Source: Tetragonia tetragonoides (lineage: Eukaryota > Streptophyta > Magnoliopsida > Caryophyllales > Aizoaceae). From it: a stretch of 64,000 nt of DNA. This document shows, piece by piece, positions 60,962 through 64,000 of this stretch; positions within the stretch are counted from its first letter, which is position 1, and each line of letters begins with the position of its first letter. The stretch covers positions 1,798,001-1,862,000 of the forward strand of contig CM076153.1 in assembly GCA_038025085.1 (NCBI GenBank). Reading direction: 5' to 3'. The notes beneath the pieces are model-generated. The model ran no database searches, had not been told where the DNA came from, and saw nothing but the letters and a program-made list of their open reading frames with translations. Made by a program: the position numbers and the translations under genes.

Positions 60962-63176
60962 ATGAAAATGGAGGGAGTTGTAGGACCCACAACATCAAAC
61001 TCACATTCTCACTCACACTCAAGATCACTCAGAGCTTCTTCTCGTTTCTACTACAACCACAATTCTCTCTCCTCTTCATCTCCGGCAACAGCTAACTCCT
61101 TCAGTGGGCCCGTCAGAAAGTGGGAGAAGAAATGGGTCCACGTGTCATCATCTCAGCCTTCCACTCCCAAGAACCGCAAGCAATCCAACGGCCCTAAATC
61201 TTCCAAGACTACCCTCCTCTGCAAGTGGACCCCACTTGAGCGCTCAACCACCACCGGAGATCAGTGCTCCGGTGTCATCCCTCGCCGTAAATTCCGTTAT
61301 ACTCCGGTGGGTACTTGTTCTTATAATAAAAGTTTTTATTTTTATTCTTTTTTGACAGAAAGGTGCTTTAAAGTTTGCTTCTTTTGTTATTTTTCTCACT
61401 TTTTATTACCTTTTGAGGGCTTTGAAGAGAAAGTTAGGGTTTATGGGGGCTTTGAATTAGGTTGAAGTACCCCTTTAAGTTGTGGATGTTTGTCTTAGTG
61501 GCCTTAAACTTTTCTGGGTTTTTTTTATTATTTTTGAGTTAATAACAAAGTTACTGTCTTTATTTTTGGCAAAATTTGATTACATGAAGGGAAACTCTTG
61601 AATGAACTAAAATCTCAGTGGTTTGCTTTGTTTGTTGCTTGAGACTGTTTATTTAAGGTAAAAAGAAAAAGCAATTGGGCAAGGGAAATTGTTGGACTTG
61701 GGTGGTTTATGTCCATAAGAGCTAGCTGATGTAGTGGACTGTTGGTACATAGAATCTCTGGTTTTCTCTGTTTCTGAAGCAGAAGGGTGTTAAAAGATTA
61801 ATGCTCGAACTTTTGTTTGTTGGAACTCTTAATTATCTGCAGTTCTGCATGATTGTTTGATACTTGGGGTCTGTTTACGATTGATTTGGCATTGCGTTTT
61901 GAACATGAAGAAGTGGATGCATATCATTGAAATTACTTGGCTCCTATGGCTTGGATCCTCTAGGTTCAAAGCTTAAGTTGATTACTTGAGTGAACATACA
62001 CGACATAGACTCTGTGGGTCTTTGGTTTTTACTTTCTAGTCTCAAATTGATCGCATGTGATCGTATAACCTTCAAAAGAAATTGATGCCTGGGCATTTAT
62101 CAAGAGAGATTGAATTTTTCGCCGACTGTTGAGCTTTTGGAACAATTCTATCAATTGCAGGATCATATAAGGCTAAATGCTCCGTACAACTGAACCCTCT
62201 CTCAGTAGCTCATCGGTTAATCCTATACACGAGCCTTTTAAATGGATTTGGTGTGCTTTTGGTAATTTACTGCAAAAGCTGCTGCATCTTTCTGAGTCTC
62301 ATTTTGAAAGCTAAACCAGGTGACCAGTTGCTAATTAGCTAGCCACTGTTTTCAGCTCCGAAGCAACTTTAGTTTACTGTGCTTCCTCTTCTCCAGAGGG
62401 GGTTCCCTTAAATGCATCTTGCTCTGACAAATTCTCTTTCTTTATATTCCCCAAATCTATTGATTGAATAGATTATGAGGGTTGATGGAGGGGCTGGGTG
62501 TATTCCTGAGTACTAAAACTCAACATGGTGACCTTGAAATGCATATGAATTGTAATAAACCATATCTCCCACTTGCAGATTGTTGTGCACGAAGAGCAGA
62601 AGATGTTGGCTACCAAAAGAATTGCAGATGTAGATGAATCAAGAGAGGCCCGTCAATCTGCAAAAAGGCTTGCAATAGACGCTGATGATGTCTATGGGAT
62701 GCTGGACATAAATCATGATCTGATGGGAGCCGATCAGGTAAAGCAGTTGGTATAAATTAACTGTGGATCTTCAAAGACTATAGTTTCAGGCATGTACCAA
62801 CTTCTGAGACCTTAACAACAACCCAGTGTTATATTATCCTACCTACAGTGGGATCTGGGAGGTGAAAGATGTTTGCAGGGTTGCCCTTGACTAATGAAGA
62901 TCTGGTTGGCATAATTGGTGATTATGATTCCCCCACAAAGAAAAAAGAGAAAAAGAAAAGAACCAAGGAAAAATATATAAATTGTTGAAATTATCTACAG
63001 CTAATTAGTTTCATATATTTAGTGAATTCCAGATATCTGACAAATGATTTTGTATAAATCTGCAGGAAGGCCAGGAACCCAACATGAGTGTCCTGGCTCA
63101 TTCTTCAAGTAAAAGCCATTTGAACTTCAGGCTGTACTCAGAGAATCAGAACAAAGATGGGCCATTAATGTGGTGA
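60962..63176 (+). CDS. Uncharacterised plant-specific protein with VRKWEKKWV and PRRKFRYTP motifs, 3 exons
   Basis: Exons: 60962-61306, 62579-62737, 63066-63176; about 204 aa, introns in phase 0. The N-terminus is Ser/His-rich and low complexity. PVRKWEKKWVHVSSSQPSTP is followed by LLCKWTPLER, then RRKFRYTP joined across the intron to IVVHEEQK. I recall a family of small plant proteins with this W-rich then RRKFRYTP-type arrangement but no established function; assignment of a role would be a guess. The middle part is charged and helical-looking (ESREARQSAKRLAIDADD). No signal peptide or membrane segment is visible, and basic clusters would fit nuclear localisation. The first ATG is used; another lies two codons on. 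Confidence 0.75.
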
Positions 63177-63604
63177 AATTCTAGGCTACAAAATCACCAA
63201 GTCTTTCTTTGTACTGTAGAAACTAGGTAGCATAGAAATGCAGGAAATTGGCTTTTGCTTGGTCGTTCCACAGGGTGATCACTTCTGATAATACCAGCTT
63301 ATCGGTCACAAAGGATGTAGCATTGTCTTGTAATTATCTCTACACTCTTTTGTTGATAGTAGGTGGATGATATTCCGTTGTGTTTCTTAAAGCCTGATAT
63401 AGTGATACGTATTATCATTTGAGCGAGTGTTTTACAGATTGGCTATAGTATGCTGTTGCTTTGGTTTTTAAATTTCTGGATGCTCATGCCACAAACTATA
63501 TAGTACATACAAGAAATTATTCCAGTGAGCATGAAACTCAGGTAATGTAAACCTACTAGAGCTTGCTACCACAGGATTACCACTGCGGTAGCTACATGCA
63601 ACTA
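63177..63604. other. Convergent spacer
   Basis: 3'UTR of the plus-strand gene and of the minus-strand P450. No gene or repeat was recognised. Confidence 0.5.
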
Positions 63605-64000
63605 TTACTTACATTTAATAATCTTAACCTTGAAGCCGTGTTTCATATGAAGTATTATGGAGAGCGACGGAACAACAGGGTGCCCTTCCACTGCTTGGAT
63701 ATGGTAATCGTTGATTATGGTGGTGGCCACGACTTTCAACAGGGTGAATGCAATTTGTTTACCTAGGCAAGTCCTTGGTCCTGCATTGAAGACTAAGAAC
63801 TTATACGCGGGCACATGTTTAATGATCCCCTTTTCTGATATCCATCTTTCTGGCTTGAACTCATAGCAATCATCCCCCCATATCGATTTTGTCCTTCCCA
63901 TGGCATACAAGTCAAAGATAATTTGCAAATTTGGATCCACATGGTGTCCACTAGGTAGGATATCGGACTCAACAGGGACCTTGGCCTCGAATGCCACAGG
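63605..64000 (-). CDS. Cytochrome P450, CYP96A-like, C-terminal part (cut by window end)
   Basis: The frame is open from the window edge (PVAFEAKVPVESDILPSGHH) to the stop at 63605-63607, giving the last 131 or so residues. FKPERW is the PERF-region motif. FNAGPRTCLGK (about 63757-63790) is the haem-binding loop with the Cys ligand at 63766-63768. The C-terminal VVPSLSIILHMKHGFKVKI ending is typical of CYP96A, the family of mid-chain alkane hydroxylases in cuticular wax synthesis; CYP86 members are the nearest alternative. These enzymes are ER-anchored and use NADPH and P450 reductase. The start and most of the protein lie beyond the window, so integrity cannot be judged. Confidence 0.85.
   Translation of the reverse strand, partial: PVAFEAKVPVESDILPSGHHVDPNLQIIFDLYAMGRTKSIWGDDCYEFKPERWISEKGIIKHVPAYKFLVFNAGPRTCLGKQIAFTLLKVVATTIINDYHIQAVEGHPVVPSLSIILHMKHGFKVKIIKCK

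Overview
The window is plant nuclear DNA, almost certainly from a eudicot. Its genes are interrupted by GT-AG introns, the gaps are AT-rich, and every recognised protein reads like its Arabidopsis counterpart. Short dispersed pieces resembling AGACGGTTTTC..GGTAAGACGA and CCTCATACAAGTTTTTGTG hint at Caryophyllales; that is a low-confidence inference.

Layout. 1-6.5 kb: no convincing complete gene; one possible terminal exon, a dead LINE (minus strand, about 1985-2800), a SINE scrap and a G-rich tract. 7.1-10.8 kb: tandem array 1 of a repeat of about 315 bp. 10.9-13.8 kb: AT-rich spacer with a SINE-like copy and a small MITE. 13.88-17.17 kb (+): indole-3-acetate carboxyl methyltransferase, four exons. 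19.14-31.72 kb (-): LIP5/VTA1, six exons, with a 9.4-kb intron 2 that carries array 2, built of units of about 1.5 kb, plus a nested 716-bp hAT-like element. 31.83-32.22 kb: a 396-bp foldback MITE with a 9-bp target duplication, about 100 bp upstream of the LIP5 start codon. 33.12-36.62 kb (-): MAP65-1-like microtubule bundler, nine coding exons and a 5'UTR intron. 41.44-45.83 kb (+): phosphatidate cytidylyltransferase, eleven exons, with an apparent 1-bp frameshift in exon 2. 46.61-57.53 kb (-): plastid trigger-factor-like chaperone, thirteen exons; intron 1 holds a young, complete Tork/Tnt1-type copia element (51817-56690). 57.74-60.04 kb: array 3, arranged as a trimeric higher-order repeat. 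60.96-63.18 kb (+): an uncharacterised plant-specific 204-aa protein. 63.6-64.0 kb (-): C-terminal part of a CYP96A-like cytochrome P450, cut by the window edge.

The genes do not form a pathway. They act in auxin methylation, endosomal sorting, microtubule bundling, phospholipid synthesis, plastid protein folding and probably wax or fatty-acid oxidation. All exon borders were placed by eye from splice consensus, reading-frame continuity and family resemblance.

The most unusual content is the repeat family. Three diverged arrays (7.1, 23.5 and 57.7 kb) share a monomer of about 315 bp with a conserved imperfect hairpin and a common core around GGATTATAGCCTT. Arrays 2 and 3 also share an end block, GGGCGCTGGGACATGGG. 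This looks like one amplified family, possibly the tandem interior of a larger unrecognised mobile element, that sits in an intron and beside genes.
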